DNA of 39,958 nt. It comes from a virus. Under the pieces are notes generated by a model. That model did not search any database. It was given only the letters and a program-made list of their open reading frames with translations, and was not told the DNA's origin. Below are positions 5,327 to 14,400 of this stretch, one piece after another (within the stretch, counting starts at the first letter, position 1; every line of letters begins with the position of its first letter). The position numbers and the translations under genes were made by a program. Location of the stretch: the IMG/VR virus record IMGVR_UViG_3300003894_000002, positions 1 to 39,958 of that record. The stretch is one strand, 5' to 3'.

Positions 5327-6427
5327 CTATGGTCGGATTTCCCAGTAGCGCCTGGCATCGCTCGGCCTAACAACCGCACGATAGTGGTTGTAGAGCATGG
5401 TCAGGTTGCCGCTGTGTCCCAGCATCATCGCCGTCTTTCCGGCGTCGTCATGCATGGCGACATGGTTGCTCGCCGCCGTGTGGCGCAGACCGTTGTGGAC
5501 CGGCCGCACGCCGCTGCGGTCGAAGACGTCCTTGATGCGGCGCTTGTAGTTGACCTGGCCTAGGTCGCTGCCCTCGCAGGCGCGTAGCCATGCGACCAGG
5601 TTAGCGCTCATTTTGACGATGCGCCTCTGGCGCCGCACCTTGCCGATGACGGACAGCTCGCCGGCATCGAGGTCGATCCGGTCCCAGGAGAACCTAGCTG
5701 GGTCGTCGACCTCAGCTGTCCGCAGGCCGGCGAAGGCCTGGACGGCCAGCCTGGCACACATTCCCTTGTCGGTCTCCAGGGCGGCTCTAAGAAGATCCTC
5801 CACCTCTCCTGTGGAGTAGACCTCCACCTCGGCAGCGTTCTGCTTGCGTTTCTCTAAGGTCTCGGCCGCGTTCGAGTTGATGTGACCTTGCTTGCGGTGC
5901 CAGTTCAAAAACTGCCCCAGCACGGTGATGGTTTTATTCCACAGGCAGACCGACGCCTGCGACAAATTATTGTCCAGGTAAGCCTGGAGCATTCTTTTGT
6001 CAACGTCGGCGAGTTTGACGCCCTGGTGGGCGTCGAGAAAGCGCCCCAAGATCCAGCGCAAGCTTTTAATAGAGACGTCCTGTAACCCTGCCTTGTAGCG
6101 GCTGTCAATGTATGCGTCGTAAGCCTCCTCGAGGCTGAGTGTCGTTGCCGGCCGGTCGGCCAGGTGGCGCACGTAGTGCTCGACAGCCTGGGTCAGCTCG
6201 AACCCTCCCTGGCTGCACATGTCCAGGCAGCGCACGATCTCGGCCTGCCGCACCGGCGAAACGCCGGACAGCAGGTTGACTGCCTGCTGGCGCTCGCCCT
6301 GACGGCCGCGTACAAAGGCGTCGGCATCGCGACGATTTTTGAACCGCCGCCGAGTCTCCTTGCCACCGGCGTAGTCGCGCACCTCCCAACGAGGTGCGCC
6401 GTTGTAGGTGATTTCGTGGACAGTCAC
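5327..6427 (-). CDS. int: Tyrosine-recombinase integrase
   Basis: This 366-aa integrase should recombine attP with a host tRNA-Thr gene. Catalytic-domain motifs are AFAGLRTAEV (Arg236), HNGLRHT (His311, Arg315), LGHS (His338) and the nucleophile in LYNHYRAV (Tyr349). Residues about 95-190 match the core-binding SAM-like domain, and the first 55 resemble an arm-binding beta domain. GTG at 6427 is the chosen start: GGGAGGTGG lies six bases upstream and it overlaps the previous stop (ATGTGA). A longer ATG start at 6487 would lie inside the upstream gene. It is in the early leftward operon, about 1.2 kb from attP. Confidence 0.92.
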   Translation of the reverse strand: MTVHEITYNGAPRWEVRDYAGGKETRRRFKNRRDADAFVRGRQGERQQAVNLLSGVSPVRQAEIVRCLDMCSQGGFELTQAVEHYVRHLADRPATTLSLEEAYDAYIDSRYKAGLQDVSIKSLRWILGRFLDAHQGVKLADVDKRMLQAYLDNNLSQASVCLWNKTITVLGQFLNWHRKQGHINSNAAETLEKRKQNAAEVEVYSTGEVEDLLRAALETDKGMCARLAVQAFAGLRTAEVDDPARFSWDRIDLDAGELSVIGKVRRQRRIVKMSANLVAWLRACEGSDLGQVNYKRRIKDVFDRSGVRPVHNGLRHTAASNHVAMHDDAGKTAMMLGHSGNLTMLYNHYRAVVRPSDARRYWEIRP

Positions 6428-6774
6428 ATTCCACCTCCCTCGGTGTGGCGCATAGTCCACAGCCAGTTGAGTAACCTGGCCTGACAAGTTTCATCCCTGT
6501 CGCGCAGATCGTTGCGGTGGACAACCTCCAGGTCCATGTCGACTAGCGGCTGCAATGCAGCCAAAATTTCCTGGGCGTCATCGCGGCTCCAGTAGACGGA
6601 GCCGCTGTTCCACGTCGCCGAGAAGTTAAAGTTGTCACCAATGCGGTGCAGGCAGCTGGAGGTTCCGTCGACCGCGACGGTGTAGCCCTTGCCGACCATC
6701 GCCGGCACGTTGCGGTCGCTCCGCGCCTCGCGAATGGCGCGGATGCATTTTTTGATCATTTGTTTCTGTTCCAT
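6424..6774 (-). CDS. 116-aa hypothetical protein upstream of int
   Basis: The start MEQKQMIKKCIRAIREARSD follows the leader CGAACAACAACAAC, without a Shine-Dalgarno site. The N-terminus is a basic helix. The middle has beta-like GKGYTVAVDGTSSC and FNFSATWNSGSVYWSRDDA, and a helical C-terminus ends EGGGM, encoded by the integrase ribosome site. No family is recognised. It is coupled to the integrase by overlap. Confidence 0.6.
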   Translation of the reverse strand: MEQKQMIKKCIRAIREARSDRNVPAMVGKGYTVAVDGTSSCLHRIGDNFNFSATWNSGSVYWSRDDAQEILAALQPLVDMDLEVVHRNDLRDRDETCQARLLNWLWTMRHTEGGGM

Positions 6775-6791
6775 GTTGTTGTTGTTCGTGG

Positions 6792-7022
6792 TTAAGCGAT
6801 AAAGGTTTCGTTGCTGTGGATGACGTTTCCGTTGCGGCTGATCACCAGCCACTCCATGCCGATGGACGAGCAGTGACCGTGCTGGCAGTCCCATCGATAC
6901 AGGGTTTCGCAGGCGCGAGATTTGGCTAGTTCAACCGCCCTCTTAGGCGAGCGGCAGATCGCCGCCCCCACATGTGTGGTGTGAGGGGTGACGATCTGTG
7001 CGGATGCAGAGTAGGTTGTCAT
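6792..7022 (-). CDS. 76-aa hypothetical early protein
   Basis: It starts MTTYSASAQIV after GGAGGTGAAGC, which also encodes the GGEA end of the upstream gene (ATGA overlap). It contains four cysteines and several histidines (TPHTTHVG, CQHGHC) that could bind metal, and a beta-like end (GMEWLVISRNGNVIH). No family is recognised. It is one of four small genes at the head of the early operon. Confidence 0.6.
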   Translation of the reverse strand: MTTYSASAQIVTPHTTHVGAAICRSPKRAVELAKSRACETLYRWDCQHGHCSSIGMEWLVISRNGNVIHSNETFIA

Positions 7023-7246
7023 GCTTCACCTCCGTTGTAGCGCGTGACATGTTTCATGCGCTCCAGAATTCTGGAGACACGCTCCTCAGATATTATGTCG
7101 CAGTCTGGCCAGCCCACTGGGTCCCAGTCTGGATCGCACCAACCTTCAGCGAGGTAGACAAAAATCGGATTTCCATATGCCCTTTCATCCGAGACCTCGC
7201 TAACACGCGGATCTTTCCTGACTTCATTCAGCGTCCTTGGTTGCAT
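7019..7246 (-). CDS. 75-aa hypothetical early protein
   Basis: ATG at 7246 overlaps the upstream stop (TGATG), with a GTG at 7249 as alternative; GGAGGTGAGG lies just before. The sequence MQPRTLNEVRKDPRVSEVSD continues into an aromatic, acidic middle (YLAEGWCDPDWDPVGWPDC). It then has a helical SEERVSRILERMKHVTRYN and GGEA. Aromatic-acidic small early proteins are sometimes DNA mimics or inhibitors, but I do not recognise this one. Confidence 0.6.
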   Translation of the reverse strand: MQPRTLNEVRKDPRVSEVSDERAYGNPIFVYLAEGWCDPDWDPVGWPDCDIISEERVSRILERMKHVTRYNGGEA

Positions 7247-7446
7247 CACGCCTCACCTCCATGCTTCGCCCAGTTTTCCTCGATCCTAATGGAAACGTTT
7301 TCGATTTCATGGCGCAGCAAAACCAATGTCTCGCCGCCGCGCATTCCCTTGTTGCACTGCTCGAAACTACTTGCGTAGTTTTTGAGCAAAGCACTTTTGA
7401 TACCTTGGAGCCTTCGGTTTTCCTGATGGATTTGTTTCGTTGTCAT
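7246..7446 (-). CDS. 66-aa hypothetical protein, first gene of the early operon
   Basis: MTTKQIHQENRRLQGIKSAL starts the first reading frame downstream of the promoter and operator region. The protein is mainly helical and charged, possibly coiled coil, with no recognised domain. The leader ACGAAAGCAACAAC has no ribosome site. Its stop overlaps the next start. Being promoter-proximal in a putative repressed operon, a regulatory role is conceivable. Confidence 0.55.
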   Translation of the reverse strand: MTTKQIHQENRRLQGIKSALLKNYASSFEQCNKGMRGGETLVLLRHEIENVSIRIEENWAKHGGEA

Positions 7447-7481
7447 GTTGTTGCTTTCGTGTTGCCCCTGGCGTCATCACC

Positions 7482-7497
7482 AGGTTGCTAGTAGCCT
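7482..7497. promoter_or_regulatory. Operator-like site O1
   Basis: AGGTTGCTAGTAGCCT, a near-palindrome centred on CTAG, directly adjoins a second copy at 7498-7513. It covers the putative -10 box (7493-7498, minus strand) of the early promoter. A bound repressor would block transcription. Confidence 0.65.
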
Positions 7498-7521
7498 AGG
7501 TTGCTAGTAACCGCTTGTCCA
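7493..7521 (-). promoter_or_regulatory. Putative early leftward promoter
   Basis: On the minus strand TGGACA (7516-7521) and TAGGCT (7493-7498) are separated by exactly 17 bases. The -35 box is one mismatch from consensus, the -10 box is weak. Transcription would start near 7486 and run into the small early genes and integrase. The overlap with O1 and O2 is the main support. Confidence 0.45.
7498..7513. promoter_or_regulatory. Operator-like site O2
   Basis: AGGTTGCTAGTAACCG matches O1 at 14 of 16 positions and is spaced exactly 16 bp from it. It lies in the 17-bp promoter spacer. Tandem spacing implies cooperative binding by a small dimeric protein. Confidence 0.65.
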
Positions 7522-7615
7522 GCTGTTTTTTACACAGCCTACCTGTAAATTTGCAGGTCTGGATGAGACCAGTGGAGACCTGGTGGGACGTCGGAGGGGG
7601 GAAAACCTTAAAAAA

Positions 7616-7660
7616 TGGAGCCAGCTGTCGGATTTGAACCGACGACCGGCTGTTTACAAA
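7616..7660 (-). other. attP: attP core: 3' half of tRNA-Thr(UGU)
   Basis: On the minus strand the sequence reads as the 3' part of a tRNA: anticodon loop TTTGTAA (anticodon TGT), ACAGC, variable CGGTC, T stem and loop GTCGG-TTCAAAT-CCGAC, acceptor AGCTGGC, T, CCA. The upstream bases cannot form the 5' anticodon strand (GCTGT expected, ATCTC found), and no D arm or 5' acceptor follows. Identity thus starts at the anticodon loop, the usual crossover region for tRNA-integrating phages. Insertion would rebuild the host gene. Confidence 0.82.
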
Positions 7661-7758
7661 GAGATCTGAATTCGCTTGTTTCCTAGGAAATACGAGCGTC
7701 GACCTGTTTTTCTCAGGGGGTGAGAGTGTGTCTGAACACAGCCGGCCGGAATAAATTT

Positions 7759-8010
7759 TCAGGTCGAGTGAACCCAGAGCGGAGTGCGTTCGCCGACATA
7801 GGCGCCCTCGACGTTGAACGCGAAATGCTCTCTCGCGTCCTCGAAGGACATGCCCTGTTCGATGAAAATCTGTATGCACTTTTCGACGGAGTAGCAGAGC
7901 ACCGTGACGTCGTCAATGGTGACGTAGCCGACGCAGGCGTCGTCGAGGCCGTCTGCCCTCAGCAGTGGCTCGTCCAGCTTGTCTGCCAGCTCATCGATGT
8001 CCAGTGGCAT
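7759..8010 (-). CDS. 83-aa conserved phage hypothetical protein
   Basis: The acidic N-terminus (MPLDIDELADKLDEPLLR) is followed by DDACVGYVTIDDVTVLCYSVEKCIQIFIEQGMSFEDAREHFAFNVEGAYVGERTP. From memory this layout occurs in many phage proteins of unknown function ending in GAYVGE-like motifs. GGGAG lies about 12 bases upstream. It is the last gene before attP and overlaps the preceding gene by 20 bases. Confidence 0.65.
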   Translation of the reverse strand: MPLDIDELADKLDEPLLRADGLDDACVGYVTIDDVTVLCYSVEKCIQIFIEQGMSFEDAREHFAFNVEGAYVGERTPLWVHST

Positions 8011-8173
8011 AGCGTGCGGTCTCCCTGCGTTTGGTCAGTTGCTCCAACAGCCTGGCAGCCTCTGCGCTGGCGCCGGCGAATGATCGGATTCCCATGATCG
8101 CCGTGTCGATCTGACAGCGCCAGGGGTTGGGCATCATCGCGATGAGTTTGGCCTGCTCCACCCAGGTGTTCAT
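7991..8173 (-). CDS. 60-aa hypothetical protein
   Basis: ATG at 8173 (MNTWVEQAKLIAMMPNPWR) is preferred over GTG at 8191 because AAGGA lies just upstream. The sequence appears helical (ASAEAARLLEQLTKRRETA) with no recognised domain. It overlaps the next gene and follows the dATP/dGTP-diphosphohydrolase-like gene after a ten-base gap. Confidence 0.5.
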   Translation of the reverse strand: MNTWVEQAKLIAMMPNPWRCQIDTAIMGIRSFAGASAEAARLLEQLTKRRETARYATGHR

Positions 8174-8183
8174 CTCGTCATCC

Positions 8184-8465
8184 TTACGCACAGTAGCGAC
8201 GGACAGCCTCGCGCAATTCAGACTCGGTGCCGGACTCGGCCAGGCGCAGGAGCTTCTGGTGCTGGTCCTGGAGAGTCAGTGCGTAGGTCACCTGGTCGAG
8301 CGCCTCGTCCAGGATGTTCCTCGCCTGGGGCTTCAGATACAGCAGACCACCATGTTCTCGTTGGCCGATGGAATATTTTCGGACAATGGCGCTGCGTGCC
8401 TGGTCAGCGATCAACTCAGCGTGATCGTCTGCTAGCGCCTGGACGCCTTTCTCGTTCGTCGTCAT
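8184..8465 (-). CDS. 93-aa helical protein, possibly dATP/dGTP diphosphohydrolase-like
   Basis: MTTNEKGVQALADDHAELIA is followed by RKYSIGQREHGGLLYLKP and a helix with LDEALDQVTYAL. The KYxxGQxEHGG followed by EALDxVxY pattern recalls small phage all-alpha NTP-pyrophosphohydrolase-like proteins (DUF5664/MazG-type). A full metal-binding set is not obvious in this short protein, so enzymatic activity is uncertain. The start overlaps the end of the giant gene by 50 bases and has no clear ribosome site. Confidence 0.5.
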   Translation of the reverse strand: MTTNEKGVQALADDHAELIADQARSAIVRKYSIGQREHGGLLYLKPQARNILDEALDQVTYALTLQDQHQKLLRLAESGTESELREAVRRYCA

Positions 8466-11400
8466 GGGGGGACAATTTTGGACGAACGGACGGCGTTTGG
8501 AACGCGCCACTGTCGACACGTACCGACGTTGGACCGACATGCGGTTTTCGCGATGGCTTCGACGACGGCTTGTATGAGAAATCCTCGTATTCGCCGAACA
8601 CAGCGTTTTTGACAAACACGGTGCCGCCGGCACTAAATGCGGCATCTCCACCGACAACAGGGCGGAATGTTTTTCGGTCGTAAAAATACGAATGACGCTT
8701 TGGATTCATCCCAACCTGCGTCCATGCCTCAATGCCGTCAGGCACCTCGCTGACTTTTTTGTATAGCCCCTCGACCACAGCGATTGTGCTTTTTGTTTTC
8801 TCCCCCTGCATTATCGCATAGGCAAACTTCTCGTTGACTACGAAATTAAGCGGACCCTCAACCAGAGCGTAGTTGTCGTAGCCAAGTGGAGGGCCGGCAT
8901 TTTTTAAGGGGTTGGGGTGATCGTGAACCGAAACAACGTAGATGCCATTGCGTGTGAACGCTGGTATGTCAATTCGCAGGCCGACCCTTCGCCCATCCTC
9001 GACGTTGTTTTTAGCCAGCCCCATTGCTCGCTTGTTTTTGTCCAAAGCCTTCAGTGCCTCAGCCTCCGTCGGAATGTTTCGCATCTTGCCCTTCAACACA
9101 GGCAAAGGCACTGACCGTATAACCGGACCAGCGTCTCCCTGAATGGCTCCCATTCGGCCAGAAGGCTTGTAGTTTATGTCATTACTCGCCTCGTTGAAGC
9201 GCTCACTCAAAGGAATGACGTTGCCTGCGTCGTCGCGAATGATGGGGTCGGCGGATTTCACCTGGCTGGGGTCGAATATCGTGTAGACCTCCGCGATGTC
9301 AGGATCACTACCACGCTCGATGACCACACCGTCAAAGCCCTGGTCTTTGAAATCTGACACATCATCGGCGTCCCATTCAAAATGACGACCGTCCACCTCA
9401 GCGTTAAGGAGGTAAGGATTGGTAATCTTCAGGTAGGCAGATTCGGTTCGAGCACCCCAGGACTTTGTCCACTTTTTAACGTCCGAGAAGTATGCTGGCG
9501 TTTCAAACGTATCGAACTTGGGAGCATCCGTTGAATGAAACACCGGACCGTAATTATACCCTGCCGCCTTCGCCGCCTCATCGACCATCCTCTGCGCCGT
9601 CTCCATGTCGTCAGCCTCAATCGCTCGCATGTAGTCAGCGTCTGAAGGTTTCATGTTCATGTCCGATGAACGCAGTTCATCCCTGGTTTTACCAAGGTCC
9701 GCCAGGTAGACATCGTCGAGCAGCTGGTCACTGACTCCGCCATACAGGTCGTAGGTCAACTCGACCATGTTACGAATCTCCGTAAGCATGTTGTCCTCAC
9801 CGATCACCGATCTCAATTCTCGAAGGATTTCATCCAAGGAACGTTTTTCGCCTCCGGTGAAATGCTGTTTCAATGGCAGCAACGGATTGACTTTGATTCC
9901 ACGATCATCTCGCGCATCGATAGCATCGCGTTGAGTTGGCAGCGATGCGACATAGTCCGGCAGCGTGTAGTTCACCAGAAAATCGAGCCGGTCTCTCAGG
10001 TTTTTGTATTCACTCTCGTAGCGAGCGACACTATCCGCATCACCACGTTTGCGGCTGTTGGCGATCATTCTCAGGTGGCTGTCAGTGCTGAACCCAAACA
10101 GCATACGACGGACAAGCGTGTTTACGTGAAATCGTCGGTCAAAATGTTTAGGCATCGCGCCAATTTCACGTAAAGGCATTTCAGTGAATTCGACAACCGC
10201 CTGGTCAAAATCCCTGGCTACCTCCTCGGCCGCGCTAGGCTTGTATCTTGGTAGCCCTTCGTCCTGGATCTTTTGCCTGGTCGGCTCTGGGATATCAACG
10301 TAGTGCGCCTTGATTTTTCCGCCGTCGAGAGACGCTGTCCTGGCTTTGAGTTTCAGTCGCTTGAGCACCTTCGATTTCGGCAACATGCCGTCGTAGAATC
10401 CTTTCATACCCTCGCCACCAATGGTCAGCTCGTCGCCCTTGATGGAATGGACATGACGCATGTCTTCGGTGTTGACTATTTTGTCAGCGATGGCTTTGCC
10501 AAACATCTGTGACAGGCTTCGCGGTTTTCCGTCAATAGGTGACGTTGACATTTGGTCCGAATGATTGAACTCACCGGAAAACACCTTGTCTGTGCGACCT
10601 TCCCCCTGCCACGCATCGACGTAGATCCGGCCGGCCTGGCCGTAGTAGTAGCTGATCTGTCCGACCTTTTGACGCATGTCAGCCTCGTAGCGGAGCACTT
10701 GGTCGAACCCTCGCGTCCAGGCTATAGCGTCGTAGCCCATGGCTGATGCCATGGTCAATGCGCGGCGCAGTGTCAGGTCATGCCATGAAGACTTGAACGG
10801 AGCGTCCGGCACCGCTTCATTCCGTGGATTTAAAGAAAAACTTTTCTTGTAGCCATGCTCTCGGCCTGCCTGATGCCAGTCACTCTGGATCTCCTCAATG
10901 AACATGACGCGCTCACCGTTCGGTCCTCTGCGGTCGTCGAGTCTCATGTGTGCCAGGACATTCGACTCCTCGTAGTGACCACTTTCAAACGGTTCATTGA
11001 CCATTTGTTTCGCATCCCAAGTTTTTCCTAGTGTCCCCCCATGCTTTGTGGCTATCCGATGCAGCTGCCGGAAGTCGTCCAGGTTCATACCGCGAAACAA
11101 ATACTCATTTCCGCCATCCCTCACTACCGACATAACGCGTCCATCATCCAGACGGTCGACCAAACCGCTCTCTTTCGCCTCCTTCAGAAAAAGCGCCTCG
11201 CCCTCAACAGTCCTGAATTCCCCATATGTCGCATCTGTGACGTTCTCGAATCTCTCCGGCAGGCGTAGCAACACCTCGCGGTAGTTCACTGTGTCACCGA
11301 ACGTGTATTCTATGTATTTCGGAGCCAATTCCTCGCCGCCCTCAACTACAGTCATGCCTGCATCCTCAGCCATTTTTGTCCGTGCGGCAGTGTTGGCCTC

Positions 11401-14400
11401 TTCAAATTCTCCAAGTACCACATAGTAAGCACTGTTACTCGCGTCATTTTCAGTACGGTAATCTCGTCCGTAAATCTCGTTGTTCCTGTATGCATCGTAA
11501 CCGTTCAATGTTTTTTTGAACTCGAACTGCCTGTCTACAATTCTGTTTGCCACAATAGAACCGAGAGCGTCGCTGTCCTCTTTTGCAATTTCCCTGCTGC
11601 TTACAAAATCTTCATGCTTCATCACCTCCTCGATGACGATTTGGTTGGCCTCCAGGTGTTCGACAATTTCCTCCTGGGTAACTCGCTTCTTACCTTTGAG
11701 AAATTTATCCAGCCCCAGGTCGCGCAACTCCTCATCCTTGACTCCGTCACGCTTGAACGCAGCGATCATCTGATCACCGGTGCCGACCTTCTGCTTCAGC
11801 TTGCCGGCTGATCGTTCGGCCTGGCTGTACAGGTTCATCTCACCGGTCGAGGCCTTGGCGTGCAGCATCGCCGATTTGATTCCAGCATGCAGTGTGTTCT
11901 CGTCGTTCACCTTGTCCCACACGGCGTGATGCGTAAGCGTCTGGTAGTATGGCTGAAGGTTCTTCGGCATCTTCAATGCCATCTTCTCCTGCCGCTGCAT
12001 GTGCTGTTTCAGCCGGTCCTTCGTCACGGCGATCTTTTTGCCGTAGTGCAATTTTTGCTGTCGGCTGTCCAGGGTTGGAATGTCTCCGCGCCCCATGAGC
12101 GTAGCCCAGAAGCCGGTCTTGGAAGCGCCGATGCCCTGGATTTTTTCTTCCGTCCAGTCGATGAATTTATCGGTCGGCATGTTGTCCAGGGCCGAGACCA
12201 ACTCGTTTGCAATAGGAGAGAACTGCTCGGCTGCGAGTCGCATAAACTCGAGTTGCTTGTTCTGGAAACCGAAACCTCTGAACCGTTCGACCACTCCCCT
12301 GGCTGCACGTTCATCGAACTTACCCTTCTCAGCTGCGTCCAGGTAAGCTTGTCCGTCCTCGGTTTTCTCGAGCAGCATGGCGAACACATCCTCTGGTCGC
12401 TGTTTGCCTGAATCGATCTCCGCCTCCGGCCAATATTTCGTCACCGTCTTCGGTAGCACTGCCTGCCGTTGGAATGACGACTGAACGATTGTGTAGGCCT
12501 TGACCGCGTCCCTGGCGGTCACACCCTTGTCGTTCATCGCTCGCATGAACGCTCCGAATTTAGCGGCGCCGCTTGATGCAGGCAGCCGGTCCATGCCTAC
12601 CTCTTTTTTTACGGCGGCAATGCTTCGCGGTTTAACGGTGGAGGCCTTGAAGTTGGCTCGACCCTGAGCCTCGGCATATGGTTTGAGCAGGTCGGCCTTC
12701 GGCTGGGCTGCCAACAGCGGCTGGGCGCCGATTGCCGCCTTCAGTTTGTCGCCGCCGACTTTTTTCAGGTTGGCATAGATCGACTTGTCCGACGTCAGGT
12801 GCCTGACGTTGTGGAATTTTTTGGTGTAGCCAATGGGCTTACCAAACACGGCCCCCTTGTAGGCGTAGTGCCTGGCGGTCGTCGCCGGCCGCGTGAGGTC
12901 CATCTCGAAAACGCCGATAATGTCGCCATACTCGACGGAGTTGTACAGCGGATCGTTGAAGCGGTCGGCCATCGAGTCGAGGTCCATGCCGACGGATTTC
13001 AAAACCTCTGCGTTGAGTTCAATGCCCTTGTTTACGTTTGAAAGTTTTTTCGCCAGAAAGCCGGTGAAGGCATCGTAGCGGATGCCATCCCTGCCGGCAT
13101 TCTTTTTGAAGGAATCGAAATCGTGAATGTTGTCATACTTCGCAACCTTCGTGAGAACTTCCTTTCGGTTCCCCTTGTAGTTCTTCACCGAGTCGATGGT
13201 GAACTTGAACAATTCGTCCACCTGTTTTTTGGTGAACACACCAGACGCAATTGCCTGGTCAAAGTTCTGTCCGATAAGCTCAATGGATGTTCGGTTCCCC
13301 AGCGAGGAACGCCGGTGAGTCGCAGCCACCCCAACCAACACAGATTTCGCGTTTGGAAAATACTTCAGAGCGCGGTCGATGAATTTCTGAGCATTATCTA
13401 TGTCCGTAAACGCCCAGACCTCACCTGTCAGACCGTTGTAGAGGTCCATGTAACCTATGCCGCCCTCGCCCTGGATGCTACCCACTACCTGGCGCCCAGT
13501 CGGACCTACGAGAATGTCGCCTACTCGCATCAGGTCAGCCGGCAGCATGAGCATGTTCCGGTCCCTGTGATCATACAGGTTGACCTTACCTGACGCCTTC
13601 ATGTTGGCCAGGATCTCACCGCTCAGTTTCACTGGGCGCTCCTGGTTGGGGTTGTCAATTTTTACGACGCCATCACCGACCTTGACCGATGGGTCGGCGG
13701 CTGTGGGTTTGAGATTCCGTTGGCCGGCGAAATAGGCCTCCTCCGAGAATGGCATGACCTCACCGGTAGCCTCCCACCTGGTCACGCGATCTAGCCGGTA
13801 ATTTTTAATGGCATAGTCCTTGTCACGCTTCGCTGCGTAACCCTTGCGCGGCGAACGGACGCCAGTCCCCCTGGCGGCGGATGGGACAGTGCCAAGAACC
13901 TCGTAGAAGAAATTTCGCTCCTCAACGCTCCCCAGGGCGGAAGCCGTATCGGCTGCCTCTTCGCCCTTCATCAGTTCCTGGAGGTATACATCACGAAACC
14001 GCTCGAAAGCCTGTTCGTCGGTCGCGAACAGGTTGTTTTTGTCTGCCTTGCGTGCCTTCGCGATGCGCCGGCGGATCGCTTTGACGTCCAGGGCGCGGAA
14101 ATAGATACCACCCTCCTTGCTCATTTTCAGAGCAAAGGGAAGCAGTGTTTTGTCGTCCCATCCGGCAGTCCGGTAGACTCGCCGGTTCGGATTCTTGTGA
14201 CCGCTCTTTGTCGCTGTCCAATAAATCGATGACAGGACAGTGCCGGCGTTTCCGTCCAGGCTTTCAACCAATGCCTTCGACAGCTCGAGCTGCTCCGGCG
14301 CCAACACATCTCCGATTGCATCCAGGATTTTTTTACGTTGCTCGGAATCGCTCTGCTTGATGGCTTTACCGATGTTGGCTGCGCCATCCTCGTCACCGTC

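Larger units (their letters stand above)
7447..7758. other. Non-coding attP-promoter region (312 bases)
   Basis: This is the only long gene-free stretch. From right to left it holds an 8-bp inverted repeat TCGACCTG/CAGGTCGA (7699-7706 and 7760-7767) and the palindrome TTTCCTAGGAAA (7679-7690). Next are the tRNA-like core (7616-7660), a near-palindrome (7541-7558), then the promoter and operators. CAGGTC or GACCTG occurs at 7554, 7577, 7701 and 7760 and could be integrase arm sites, though this hexamer is common here. A frame crossing the region (7496-7879) is spurious. Confidence 0.6.

Noticed and set aside
7511-7558. Intrinsic terminator near attP
   Set aside because: Hairpins GCTGT-ACAGC (7522-7538), the near-palindrome at 7541-7558 and TCTCA-TGAGA (7711-7725) lack a T-run after the stem on the relevant strand.
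7616-7660. A functional tRNA-Thr gene
   Set aside because: Only the 3' half is present; no D arm or 5' acceptor strand lies upstream on the minus strand and the anticodon stem cannot pair.
7496-7879. 127-aa open frame on the minus strand
   Set aside because: It runs through the tRNA-like attP core and its flanks (the SRSSVQIRQLAP part is the translated T arm), is low-complexity and Arg-rich, and overlaps the 83-aa gene. It is treated as spurious.
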